Origin: Myrica gale
Lineage: Eukaryota > Streptophyta > Magnoliopsida > Fagales > Myricaceae
Direction: 5' to 3'
DNA: 64,000 nucleotides
Assembly: GCA_963930655.1 (NCBI GenBank)
Contig: OZ005610.1
Location: forward strand, 21,645,001-21,709,000
Of the stretch, positions 35,518 through 47,519 are shown piece after piece (positions within the stretch are counted from its first letter, which is position 1; the number at the start of each line of letters is the position of its first letter). Both the position numbers and the translations under genes were made by a program. The notes under the pieces are model-generated. The model saw only the letters and a list, made by a program, of their open reading frames with translations. It ran no database searches and was not told the DNA's origin.

Positions 35518-37529
35518 ATGGAAACCATTCTCTCTCCTCGATCTCTTTCCCCTGTTTTCAACTCCAAACCGTCTTGTCCAAAGACCCTTTCTTCCTCCTC
35601 TATCCAACCCAGATCAAGTTCTCTCTTTCTTACCAGAAACATTACGTCTACCCTAAAAAACCACCGACCTCATTCCTTTAATGTATCTTTACCGACACCC
35701 ACAAGCTTCCTTTCTTATGCCCAACAAGGACTAGCAGCTCTAGCTCTCACTCTAGCACTCAACTTTAGCCCACTCTTGCCTAGTGGCAATGCGTTAGCTT
35801 CTGAATTCGATATCCTTAATGAGGGGCCGCCTAAAGAATCATATGTAGTTGACGATGCAGGCGTGCTTAGTCGGGTGACAAAATCGGATTTGAAGAGATT
35901 GTTGTCGGATTTGGAGTCCAGGAAGAACTTGCACATTAATTTCATCACTGTCCGGAAGCTCACAGTGAGTGTTCTCCCATAACAAACTTCTGCAAATACA
36001 TATATTAGCAGTATATTATCAATTTTCGACCCTGGGACACCCTTTTGATTTGATTCAAACGAATGGATTCATTTGTCCTTTAGATCATTTACAGTTTTAT
36101 GGTTTCCGAGAAATCTGAGGAAAAGAAAAGAGTGAAATGTTTCATTGAATCCAGTCTTTCACTTTTTCTATTCGGCTTATCTCAGTGATACTGCATGATT
36201 CTGATTCCATTGCGCTCAATTAATTATTTCCCTCTAATTTTTCTGCGCTTAAGGTACAAACAATGATCAAGCTCTGCTTTAATACTATGTATTCAAGGGT
36301 TATACAAAAACCTTGGATTGTGTCTATAAAATTAAGAAATTCAAGAATCCAAGTGCGTGGGGTTCTTTATTTGGAATTTACATGTTTTGGGTAACGTTTG
36401 CTTGCAGAGCAAAGCTGATGCTTTTGAGTATGCTGACCAAGTTTTGGAGCGGTGGTATCCCACAGTAGAAGAGGGCAATAATAAAGGCATCGTTGTGCTT
36501 GTCACCAGTCAAAAGGAAGGGGCAGCCACAGGTGGTCCTGCATTTGTTCAGGCTGTTGGAGAGAACATTCTTGATGCCACCGTAGCCGAAAATCTTCCTG
36601 GTAATCTTGGTCTATTTCTCATCCTATAAGCCCAAAATCAGTCGGCTATTATATTTGCTACAGCATTTGATTTTGAGAAGATCATAGTTCGAAACCTCGT
36701 CTTTGCAAGCATAAGCTGCTAGCATCGGTTGCAAAGTTCAATGTTGCATAGATCAATTAGCTTAGATGGTAACAGTCATACAATGTATACAGGTCATAGA
36801 TTGCATTCTTTCGTAGTTTTGAGAGCATGCTGAGGTAGGCTTTCATCACCAAGGTGTGGCTAGATTCAAGTTTCTTAGACCTATATAAAACATACTAGAA
36901 TGGGGTTCTGCTATTGTTTGAGGCTACAGCTTTCAATTTTCATTTTTTAGCTGCAAGACGTCCCTTGGGGACTCTGAGGAGTAATTAGCAGCAAGACTTG
37001 AGTGTGGAGTTCAAATTTAACGCTTAAGTTACCGTAGAATGTATCAGCAGCTTGCTATTATAACTCATAAGCTAAGGGGAACTGCTCCATCCAACCTACA
37101 CATCTTCCTTTCATGTTTAGCATACTGAACAGAGGAATTGATTCTTGATAACACTCAAGACTCTTGGCGTCTAGATACTCCTGCTTTGGAAAGATCATCC
37201 TACAAATTAGTGATTTCGCTGATTTTATTCTCAGAAGAAATTGGAGTTGTGGTGATCAAATTAGTGGATTTGTGATTGCAGTCCTGGCTACAGAAGAGAA
37301 GTACAATGAAGCTGTTTTTAGCAGTGCCCAGCGACTAGTTGCTGCCATTGATGGGCTTCCAGATCCTGGTGGGCCCCAGTTTAAAGACAACAAACGGGAA
37401 TCGAACTTCAAAACCAGGGAAGAGACAGAAGAGAAGCGGGGACAATTCGCCCTTGTTGTTGGAGGTTTGTTAGTCATTGCCTTTGTTGTTCCTATGGCAC
37501 AATACTATGCTTATGTGTCCAGGAAGTAA
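35518..37529 (+). CDS. TLP18.3: Thylakoid lumen protein TLP18.3 (TPM domain)
   Basis: Three exons (35518-35964, 36408-36600, 37282-37529) give 295 aa, starting METILSPRSLSP like the Arabidopsis protein. A Ser-rich chloroplast transit peptide is followed by a hydrophobic lumen-targeting stretch (LALTLALNFSPLLPSG) and the cleavage-like NALASEF. The mature TPM domain reads SYVVDDAGVLSRVTKSDL, HINFITVRKLT, ADAFEYADQVLERWYP, NKGIVVLVTSQKEG and FVQAVGENILDATV. One membrane span (LVVGGLLVIAFVVPMAQYYA) lies near the C terminus. TLP18.3 helps photosystem II repair and dimer formation and has been reported to have acid phosphatase activity. The ATG at 35518 is chosen over the upstream non-ATG frame. 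All borders are GT-AG. It is convergent with the GDSL gene. Confidence 0.95.
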
Positions 37530-38595
37530 GCGATATCTGTAACATTAGAGTTATGTTGGACTTGTCTTCCAGTCCAACTTCAGGTATCTGAATCTATTGT
37601 CTTAATGGTACCTCGAGATGAACCTTAAGAATATAGCACAGGGTTCCTACTATTTCCGACAAAGAAGAATTCTACAGAATTAGTGATGTAAACAAAACAA
37701 ATCCTAGCATCGATGAATACAATCCCATAAGCAAATTAGAATATATGTCCTGGGAGAGTACTTGTGAAATAGTGCTCATGGAAAATGCTATGGTATATAA
37801 AACTGCTACAGCCGAAATTCTCCTAAGATGAAATAAATATAGAGCTATCTTACAAGTTGCAAAAGTTTCTCCAAATACTGCAATTCATGAACTTATTATA
37901 GCTTGAAGCACGACAGTACTTTAAAGGATCTTAAGAGGAACAAAAGAGCACACTACAGAGTTTGGATTTGAATAAACAGGCCAGAAAGTGTGTAAATTTC
38001 AATTATCTGGAATACTGCATATTTTTCAAATAGAGTGGATGCTGTCAAACGCCATGAGGAGGAAAGCATGTACAATGCCTGGTCACTTCTGGTTGCATTT
38101 CCAAAATGAGGCGTGAATCTGTACTAGTTTCTTGAATCCATATCTTCCATATATCAAGTTAGCAAAAGATATCTTATACCATCAGGTGAAGAAATAACAG
38201 TCAAATGTAAAAAACCAAACGTATTAAATAGAAAAAACAGTGTATTTAGTCTCCATTGTCAAGATCAGACATGGAAAGGTTCATGAAAGACAATATGATT
38301 TCACCTATAGCGACTCAATTCAAGAATTCCACTAATAAAGGGCTGGAAGCTTTTGTAATTGTATGACAGCCATATCATTTGAATTGCATCACTTCCAATT
38401 CAGAAATTACAGTTAAAGCAATAACCACTTCATGATAGCTACGCAGGAAACATAATAGGATTTCTTTGCGGTACTAGGTGCCAGTCACAACAAATACCTC
38501 TTGCCAGAAGTTCAATGGTAGCTTACAATTATTTTAGAAGTTAGATATCAGGAAGAAAAAAGAATAATAATTATAACAATTGGTGCGTTCAACTC
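37530..38595. other. Convergent intergenic spacer between TLP18.3 and the GDSL gene
   Basis: Contains the 3' ends of both genes. No additional coding exon, repeat or RNA gene was recognised. Confidence 0.45.
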
Positions 38596-40321
38596 TCAGA
38601 ACTTGAGCGGCAGAAGGAAAGGCATTTCATCTGAGAAAGGAGGATCTGCATATTTTCCAGTGAGTATCTGTGATGAGACATACTGATTTGCAGCCTCAGT
38701 GTAATGAATTCCATCCCAATTGATATACTCGGTGCTGTCCGGGCACCCTTGCGCCGTGACTGAGGTCCCATTCAAGATCTTTGTTTGCCCACAGCTAATG
38801 TGACTGTCGTAGTTCAACGGTGGACCTCCATATCCACAGCAAGCCATAATAGGTTGTTCAAATCCTGTAAATTAACATCCACCAAAACGTAGACACTTAA
38901 ACGATTAGAACAGAAAGAACTTTGCAATGAATTTGAATCCCCTTTATTTATACTGGACCGGGTTGTTTTAACAAACTGAAATTTGAAAAAGATTGAGAAT
39001 TGCTGAAATACTGAAGGTGGAAAAAAGTACTGAGGCACACTAACCATAACGGGAATAGTTTGCAATGAGGTTGTACTTTATAGTAAACACATCAATATAT
39101 GTGACATTTGCCTCCAAATATTGGCCCTGCAATTTTCTGCAGAGAGCATGAAGCTGCAGGTTGAAAAGTCTGGCAGCTTGGTTATGCGGGGCAACACACC
39201 CTAGCTCATCAAGCTTCGATGGGTCAGTTCCAAATCTGGCAACATTTTGAGGCAAGCATCCAAGAGGACCCGTGTTGTGTACCCAAAAATTCCTAGCCCC
39301 TTGATCGTATAGTCTCTGAAAAATAAGCCAACCAAGGGACGTGTAAGAACTCAAGACCACTGATTGAAATTTACTTATGTTGAGAAGTTTCAGTTTCAGT
39401 GGAAGCTGACCTTTATTCCAGTTTCAAACTCCAATAAAATTGTTGGAATTGAAGCAAGAATTTTATCAAATGACTTGGAATAGAATGCACCAGCAAGATC
39501 ATTTTGGCCTATATCAAACGTGTAAAGCGCCTTCCCAAAATATTCTTCTTTCGGGAGATACTTATCAAGTTTCTTACCTGAGACAAAATTGTGAGCACAG
39601 TTACTTCTTCCCATACTCGTAGTAACAACTTTGGCCACCAATTTTTCATGCATTGCAGGGTTAAATATTATAATCCATGCACATACTTTTAGCGTGCAAT
39701 TCGAGAACCCGAGCTTTAAATCGGAGGAACTGAGACACCTGGACCCCAAATGAGAACGGACTGACAGATGTTGCAGTTGCTGGAAGTATAGTAGATCCTG
39801 CTGTTGCAAAATTGCATCCTTTTCGGAAATTTGGCAAGCCAATTGAATCCAGATAGGCATTTAGAAATGGTAGGTCCATTGCATCCACTGCAAAATATCA
39901 CTCAAGAGTAAGGAAACCATTGATAAAAAAAAAGGAACAAATACAAAGCATCCAACTAGTACAAGTACTAATGAACAACATCATCGAAAGCATAGGAAAC
40001 AGGGGAACCTAGAGAAGAAAACAGAGTTTATATGAATATTGCAGATCTAAGAAACAACTTCACTGGAAAAGAACGAAGATTACAGAGGAAATCAATAATG
40101 AGACGGCCATCGCAGTATCTCCCTGATGGAGTTCGGAAGTAACTCTGCCCATAAGGGGGTTCAATGCTCTCGATCCCGGAGGCAACAAGATCACCCGTGT
40201 CAGAATTGGAGTCACCCAGATTGAAAACCGCCGGAACGTTGAGGTTAATGGAATTGGAAAGAGTTAAGTAGATGGATAGTATCAAGAGCACAACATAGAG
40301 AATGCGTCTCTGGATAGCCAT
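38596..40321 (-). CDS. Secreted GDSL esterase/lipase
   Basis: Five exons (40321-40084, 39887-39687, 39577-39411, 39315-39045, 38864-38596) give 381 aa. The N terminus (RRILYVVLLILSIYLTLSNS) is a signal peptide. Block I is FNLGDSNSDTG with the nucleophile Ser38; GQND gives the block III Asn; DGIHYTEAAN gives the catalytic Asp343 and His346. GDSL enzymes of this plant group hydrolyse ester bonds of lipids or wall polymers in the apoplast; the substrate cannot be read from the sequence. Family position recalls Arabidopsis At1g54790/At3g05180, and its convergent neighbour TLP18.3 (At1g54780) supports that. All borders are GT-AG. The gene appears intact. A second copy of the first exon lies just upstream at 41023-40780. 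Confidence 0.93.
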
Positions 40322-40779
40322 GGATAACTCAGGAGGTAGGCTGTTTCTTTGTAAGCATCGTCGTAGCTTTCTCTTGCATTATAACTACCCAATTACTTTA
40401 TGATAACTCTTACAAAAGACGTTTGTTTGGTGAGTCATACGTGTTTTAGTGTGTTGGAAGATCGCTTTCATCTATGGGAAGCCAAAGAGGACCCACCAAG
40501 CCTAAAGACTCATTCTAGAGTTCTGATTCCACCTTGTCGGATAGCATGCGTGATCGTAAAAAACACAGTTAAAAAAAACTTGCTATCTCCTTCTATCTCC
40601 CACATCTCTCTCTCTCTCTCTGACCCACAAATATCTTGTTATCTATTATTACTTGAAGTATGTTGGAACCAAGGAAACGCATAAGAAATGGAAATGCAAG
40701 TAAAGATGCGTTAGAACGAAGAGTAGAAATGATAGTGCAGAAGCGTAATGAGTTTGCAGGTTATCAGTGAGGAAATTAC

Positions 40780-41023
40780 TGAGGACGTCAATGACGAGAC
40801 GACCATCGCAAAATCTCCCTGACGGAGGCTTGAAGTACATTTGTCCATTCGGGGAGTCAAGAAGGAAGCCAAGGCCAGCAGTAAGCCCACCCGTATCAGA
40901 GTTCGAGTCTCCAAAGTTGAAAACGGCGGGATACTGGAAGTCGATGGAATTTGCAAGAGTAAAACAGATAAAAAATAAGCTGAGAATTGAGAGGAGAATA
41001 ACGGTGTCTGCTATGGCAGCCAT
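40780..41023 (-). CDS. Duplicated first exon of the GDSL gene (alternative exon 1 or relic)
   Basis: The frame from ATG 41023 reads MAAIADTVILLSILSLFF (signal peptide), YPAVFNFGDSNSDTG (block I), SPNGQMYFKPPSGRFCDGR and VIDVL, ending at a GTAATT donor after 40780. It parallels exon 1 at 40321-40084 closely but is diverged. The exon is 244 bases and ends in phase 1, like the 238-base proximal exon. No second set of exons 2-5 follows: only about 460 bases separate it from the next ATG. It can therefore be an alternative first exon spliced to 39887, or a truncated tandem duplicate. Splicing to exon 2 would give IDVLMDAMDLP, which fits the family. Confidence 0.7.
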
Positions 41024-41472
41024 GGCTAGTAGGCTTCAGTACTTGTATGTTATGTACCCAAGAACATGTGGCTTGGTTTTTATATACACGTATGGGGACG
41101 TTTGCTTTAGGTTCCCTGCAAAAGAAACGTTTGCTTTAAATAATGGAAAAGGCAAAAAATGAGAGCCAAAAGCAAACGCTATAATTAGACAAGAATTTAG
41201 CTATTTTGGGACTATATTTGGATAAGAGAAACCTTCCCTTCTTGTGTGAAGGAACGTAGAAAAGATATTAAGAAAGGACATATGTTTGAGTATATTTATT
41301 CTCTAGGATGTCTGAAAGTTAAGGAGCATATCTGAAATAGAAGTTTATGTGAGAGGAATTATTTATGAATTTTTATAAACATTGTGTTTAGTATTTGAGA
41401 TATAAATATTTTTTTAATCCAAATATGATGTATGAAATTTATTTTTCGACTAAAATGAGGTTTGTAAAACAA

Positions 41473-41530
<58 letters not shown>

Positions 41531-42129
41531 TTTTTCTTCTTTGCAAATGTCTGAATTACTCTACTGGCAGCATCTTTTCCATTAACAACCCCGTGAAAGA
41601 ATCAATCTCGGGTAATTGTGTTGTTCCCCTAGGACAAAATGGGCTTTTGGACTTTAGTATTGGGAGTTCACGGGGCAATTTGGCAGATCCTTAATGCTTC
41701 ACCAAGGTCTAAAGGCTAGACCCCATGGGCACCATCTTGGAAGCAAGGGGTTTGAACTTTCCTTCCACGAATTGCATACTTTTGTATCCCAATGCCAAAT
41801 TAAAACCTACTACACGTCTCAAAGCAGACAGTTCTGCCCTGTGTGTTCTCATGGAAAGGCTGTCATCGAATTATTAATATTGTCATTTTCTTGGTCAGTC
41901 TCCACAGCGCTTGATTCCTTCACGAATTATTAATATTATCACGATTGTTATCTTTTCATCTGTGCGCTTTTCAAACAGGAAAAAGGGCAGAAAAACAAAG
42001 GTCTTAACTAATCGCATTATGGTTGCTTAATCATATCAGTATCACAAAAGAGTATGAATTCTGCAATGCACTTACTATACTTGGATCTATACCTTCACAA
42101 GACAGCACCATGAAATGACAATTGAGTCT
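41024..42129. other. Intergenic spacer with a (TA)n microsatellite
   Basis: Presumed upstream region of the distal GDSL exon and 3' flank of the kinesin gene. A (TA)n tract runs from about 41476 to 41528. No coding exon was recognised. Confidence 0.5.
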
Positions 42130-45100
42130 TCATTTAGTCATCTTGACAGACGGAAGTGGACCCTGGAAGAAGAAAAAACTGAGGATGGCTGAAATCTTTT
42201 GCAGTAAAGTTAAGATTATGCCATCTTCTCGGTGGAGTGAATCTTCAGCAGCTGCTAGTCTGATTTTGAGCGCCTTGTTCTCCCTCTTAAGCTGTAAAAA
42301 GTACAACAAATATCCAAACTTACACGTGGACGAAGACCTGTGTAAGTGCGTGTCCGCGTGTGTAGTTTAGATTGTTTACATTCTCATTCGCTGAAATCTC
42401 TTTAACAAGTAAAAGGATTAGTCTCAAAAGATTGCTTAAAGAAGTTGATCGTGAACTTGCACTATGCTATTAGAGTATGAAAGTGTTAGAAATAGACACA
42501 AAAACATGTCCTTCAACTTTGTAGCCACTTAGAACCTTTTTCTTTTGCCATCATGAAACTTGAGAACATTTATCACTTACCTCTTTAACACTACACGCAA
42601 GCTCTTCGACATTGTGCTGTAATGAGGAAATTGTCCGTAAAGTAACTTCTTCATAGCCTAATTCAGCTTCTTCAACAGTATCCGGATCAAACAAAATTCC
42701 TTCCAGCAAGAACAACTCCTCGAGTAATTTCACATCTTCAATGTCCAATCTCTCTCTCAACTGTATGAATGAGAGTTGTTTTAGAAACTGTAGGTCATAT
42801 CAAGACTGAGATATACTTCCAAGACATATATCAAGAGTCCCATACTATGCTTCTAACCTTGTTTAGAATTCTCTCGCATGACTCATCTTTATTTGGGCAG
42901 AGAGCTTCATGCTTCTTAGCATATTTATGCTCGTTGAAGTTAACACGTGGTGATGCCTTAATATGCTTTGCTCTGCACCAAAATAACATTCCATGAGCAG
43001 AGCAAATACTATAAAATTAAACCAAAGAACGCCAGTCTCCAGAACCCAAAGCTGAAGGACTATGCAAAAGACACCTTTCTTTCGCGCAGTTCCAAGTTTA
43101 TCTGAATTTAATAAAGTAGACAAATTGCGTTGAACCAGATTTTGTGATACGAAAGAACCAGAGCCCTAATGTACTCCATTAAAAAGATAAGGAATTAGGT
43201 AAATCACAGGAAGGGGAATAGTGGGCTTTATTGCACTCAATTACAGTATATTTTTTTGTCTTGTCACAAAAGGATGCAGAATTAGCACCTCCCACCAAAA
43301 CGTAGGGTAGATAGGCTCTCTGATGCATTTGAAGGGCTTGGTGAGCAACAACACAATAAAGCAGTTCTGGAATTCCCACCCTGCAAGATGAGAAGCATCA
43401 GATCAGATCTTAACTGCTTCTCTTATGAGTATATTGGTATGATGCCATCAGAAGAGGGGGAAACTAACAATTGCATCTTGTAGAATTCGAGTAAGCTTGG
43501 AATCGCGATAGGGGATGTGGTTTCCTCTGCCTGAGCCACCTGTCAAAGCATTTATGACATTCCCTAGGGCAGAGAGGGACTTGTTAATCATTTTAGCTTC
43601 TTCAAGAACCCTCCCTTCAGCCCCAGTTTTCTCTGCTTTCTCCGATCCTGCCAAGTCCACCAGGACTAGTTTTCCAGCTCTCATCCTGTCCGCACTCCAA
43701 AAAATTTCAAATCAAATCATTGAGAATCTTGATACTGACTCTAGGAATTATACCTCTTATCTCCAGTAAATTCTTGCTGGATAGTAAAGATGTAAACAGA
43801 ATGACTTCTACTGCTGCCCATGTTCATTTCTGTATATGTTAAGGTTTCCAAACCAGATTTAGCCACGAAAGGCAAACATCACTTCCACCCATAGAACATG
43901 CTGCTGATATATTGTGTAGTTAAGATATTGGACAAAGAAAAGTAAACCAGGATACGAGTTTCTCCAACAGCTCTGTTACCTATCCCAGTCTGCATTTCAA
44001 AAGTCAGCATTAGAATATAAAATATACAAAAAGAACCCCAACAGTCCTGGACTTACTGATAGGATTTGTACTGCTTGATCAAGGTCCAATATAGAGATCT
44101 GGAAAGGGAAGGCTATTATAGTTCAGTTATAAACAGAGTGGATCCAATTTGAATAGCAGTTTTACTGGGTTGTAGTGATATAACAGGTTCAGAGATTCAG
44201 CAGGAAAAACAAATATAAATGCAGAAAGAATTAAGACAGTAAATCAAATTGTGTTTTCCCTGATTATGATCTGTAAACTACATCCTCAATAAAAGAAGCC
44301 TGAATGCTCTCATGTGTTTGCAAAAAAATATGAGTGTTTCCAGGGGGTTGTGTATGTGTGGGAGCGCACGTGTCCCGTCTTTCTATGAACAAGCATGTGA
44401 CACTAGTGTTCACCCTTAATGGGAATTTGAAGCTGGGTCTATGCAACAGCTACATCATATTAGAGATTAACACAACCAATATACACAAAGTTGCATCATC
44501 AATATTATCAGAAGTAACATTGTGAGAAAGTTTTTCCAAAAGATAGGCTCACCTCTGTTGCTCCAGACAACAATATCCCCTGTACTTTGCTCTCCTTAAT
44601 CTGTATATTGTCCTTGGATAAATCAAAAAGGTCCCTGAGTAGGGAAAGTTCCAGTCATATTTGAGTGAGAAAGATCAATAATCTGAGGTAACGGCCCAGT
44701 TTTTTATCCAGAAAGTAGAGTTTAAGTCTTTTAAAGTTAAGGGAAAGATTAGCAGGATCATGATTTGAGCATAAATGTGGTTTGGGCGATAAGTACCTTA
44801 CTTTTTCCATGTAGATCTCTACCTGGAGGAACCCCAACATATTCAATAAAATTAGCAGGAGTTATTGATAAAAAGATTATAGCTAAACGTAGAGCACGAT
44901 AATTGAACATGTGTCTTGATACCATTGACAACTTGATTGAGTAATTCTCCACTTCATTTAAAGATTTTATGTGCTCAAAAAGTCCGTTAACTACTCTTGG
45001 AAGTATCCCTTTCTTCTCCTCATCACATTTAAGAATACTAGGACCCTGATCCAAAATAAATAATGTGTGAGCTTAACTTAGCATCTATGAAAGTCATTTT

Positions 45101-46493
45101 TCAGAATATACTTTTTAATTCGTTACATTACCTCCATACTATATGTCTTTCCAGCTCCAGTCTGTTACGAAGGGCATAAAGAAGTTCATCAAAGTAGAAT
45201 ATCAGCCTAATGATCACCCACTTAAGTTGCAAATCAACTGGAGAAACCACACCAACAAAAATTGTAGTTCTATGTGCATTGTGTCAAGACCTGTACATGT
45301 GCGTATAAGGAACACCATATCTTTACATTAATAACAACGATAAAAAAAATTTCTAAGGTTTCAGAGGAACTGTTTTTAGTACAACCTTTATTTAGCTGCT
45401 CCCCTATATACCATAATGACAAAAAAAGGGATAATTTTCAACGAAGCCCCCGTCTAATTATTGACCATGTCCGTATATCTTAATATGAGTCTTCAAGATT
45501 TATTCTGGGAGAAAAAGTAAAGCACCTCTTTTTCCTGGCTTATAACTTATAGCCCAAAGGTACCTGAACTGTTCCTTGTTTCATGTCTGCTCAGGAAGCA
45601 AAATTACCCCGTCTTCTCAGTCCATCATATAGCCACTATGTCTACATAGATGTCATGTATATACAAAATCCAGAGGGTTGTGCATATTGTGATACAGGGA
45701 GGTGTACACACAAACACAAACAACAGAGCAGACACAGATAAGCAAGCATTGAGAGCAATTTTACTCAACTAACTACATGTTATACGTGTAGAATAAAAAC
45801 ACATGTTACCTGTCCATAAGTAATAAATGTCCCATTGATTGCATTAACGGCATCTGTATCATAAGACAAACATAATAAAACTCAAAAGCACAAAAAAGAA
45901 GATTTTATTTATGGATTTATTTATTTATTATCTTGCAGCTTTAAATAAATCAATTCTAAATAAGGTCAAACCTTCCCTCAATATCATTACGAAGAAGATG
46001 AGTATAACTCCAGATTATGATGGTGAATTTCAGTGTTTTGAGATGCAAATTACACTTATGCTTTCCAGTATTCCCATGGCAGCCGAGTCAAATCAAATAA
46101 CAAAGTTCCTGAGACATACCTAGTTCCTGAGACATACCTCGAACAATAGGCACAACTAGAAATTCATACACCTCAGCTTGCTTAGATTCCTCATAGAATA
46201 CCTTATCGAAGCTGAAAGTGAAATCTTCCTCCTTCTCATCCTACAAGAAATTATATGTATAGCTTAAACAATCGAATTCACATACATCCGTACATGGATT
46301 AATTCAAAGGCGCTAGAACAATGGATTGACGCACAAATTCCAATTGCTAAAACAATCAGATTCGAAATCAAAATGAAACCTTGAAAATGAACGTTTCAGC
46401 GTCTAAGCGTCGCATACAAACATTATCGCCATTATCTCTTCTCTCTTTTGAGCTTGAAGGCCTGAAGCGAGCACAGACCGTTATATTCGACAT
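42130..46493 (-). CDS. KIN1: Kinesin-1 family motor protein (KIN1 type)
   Basis: Fifteen exons close to 479 aa: 46493-46380, 46240-46138, 45853-45810, 45161-45132, 45045-44923, 44822-44797, 44634-44553, 44098-44057, 43989-43956, 43829-43754, 43685-43469, 43380-43289, 42972-42858, 42760-42581, 42291-42130. The motor begins [12 protein letters not shown]. The ATP P-loop is GQTGAGKT (86-93, split by intron 3), switch I is SSRSH (205-209), switch II is DLAGSE (235-240), and [15 protein letters not shown] is present. The motor ends at about residue 330 ([14 protein letters not shown], where relatives usually have FGMRAK). A short acidic, coiled-coil-prone tail ([36 protein letters not shown]) and a hydrophobic end follow. 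Architecture and length match plant kinesin-1 (Arabidopsis At3g63480), an ATP-driven microtubule motor with a reported role in female gametophyte development. All borders are GT-AG. The exon 2 donor is duplicated (see findings). Confidence 0.92.
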
Positions 46494-47519
46494 GACTTTG
46501 GTGGCGCTAAAAAGCTCGAGCTCCTGTAAAATTTTCTTCAAACCTGACAACAAAGAGTGTGATATTAAAGAGTAATTCATCTCTACGTTGAAACTTCGAG
46601 TAAAACCAGAATAAATGAAAAAATAAATCAAGGAAGAGAAAGTATGACACAGTTCACTGTTTGGATACCGAGAATTCCATGAGAGAGAAAAGATAGCCCG
46701 ATCACAAAATGTCCGTATAATATAAAAAGCTCCCATGCCTTCTGCTGAATATATAGGCTTGTTAAAAATTTCTGCAGACTCAAAGTTCCGCTCTCTTGTA
46801 ATTTCCTTCAGTTCGTGAGCTAGCAAACAGAAAGATTAAAAAAAATAATGCATAATAGTATTTCTAAAGTTCCCTAGAAAACCTAAAACACCTGTTTGAA
46901 GGTAGCACACAAACTTTATATGCATTTGGAGCCAAGAGAACCAGGAAACGGAAATAGAAAATCGAAAAGTCGGATATAGTCTTAAAATATCTTCAGTACT
47001 TTCTAAATCATTTTCTACTCCTTTCCAACATTTTCTCAGCAAAGAAACCAATATGCAAGAGAGAGAAATGTACTGGGAAGTTCGCCTTATCGATCTCTTG
47101 GCGGGATCAGAAATTTAAGTGGAATTTATAAGTGTACCGGAATGAGGTATTAAACGGAAAAGGCCAAATAAACGGCGTCGTTTTTGGCTAACTCTGGGCC
47201 CATTGGAAGCTGACATTTTTTAGTAGAAATGTTTTCTTTCTAAACGACGAAGACATCTGGGAGGGCCATGAGGCCAAAAGTTCCCCCGAGAGAGAGAGTG
47301 TGGCGAAGAGAGAAATTTGAGAATTTCGCAGTTGTAACGGAGACGAAGAGTTAAGCGGAAGTCATTTTTCCTTTGTTGCGGTTAAACGGCATCAGTTGCT
47401 TTTTCATTGTCTAGGCTTCCAAAACCACGTCGTTTTTGAAACCCGTGTGAGACTTTTTTTTTTTCTTTTTCTACATACCCGTGTGAGACTCAAAAACTCA
47501 ATTTCAGCCCGCGTCAGTC
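46494..47519. other. Head-to-head spacer of the kinesin gene and the methyltransferase relic
   Basis: Probably contains the kinesin 5' UTR, perhaps with an intron, and promoter. The open frame that continues upstream of ATG 46493 has no similarity to kinesin and is treated as leader. No clear promoter motif was named. Confidence 0.4.

Noticed and set aside
36690-36710. agttcgaaacctcg, a B-box-like sequence in TLP18.3 intron 2
   Set aside because: No matching A box upstream; probably chance.
41476-41528. Possible regulatory or CRISPR-like repeat
   Set aside because: It is a plain (TA)n microsatellite; no CRISPR array exists in this eukaryotic window.
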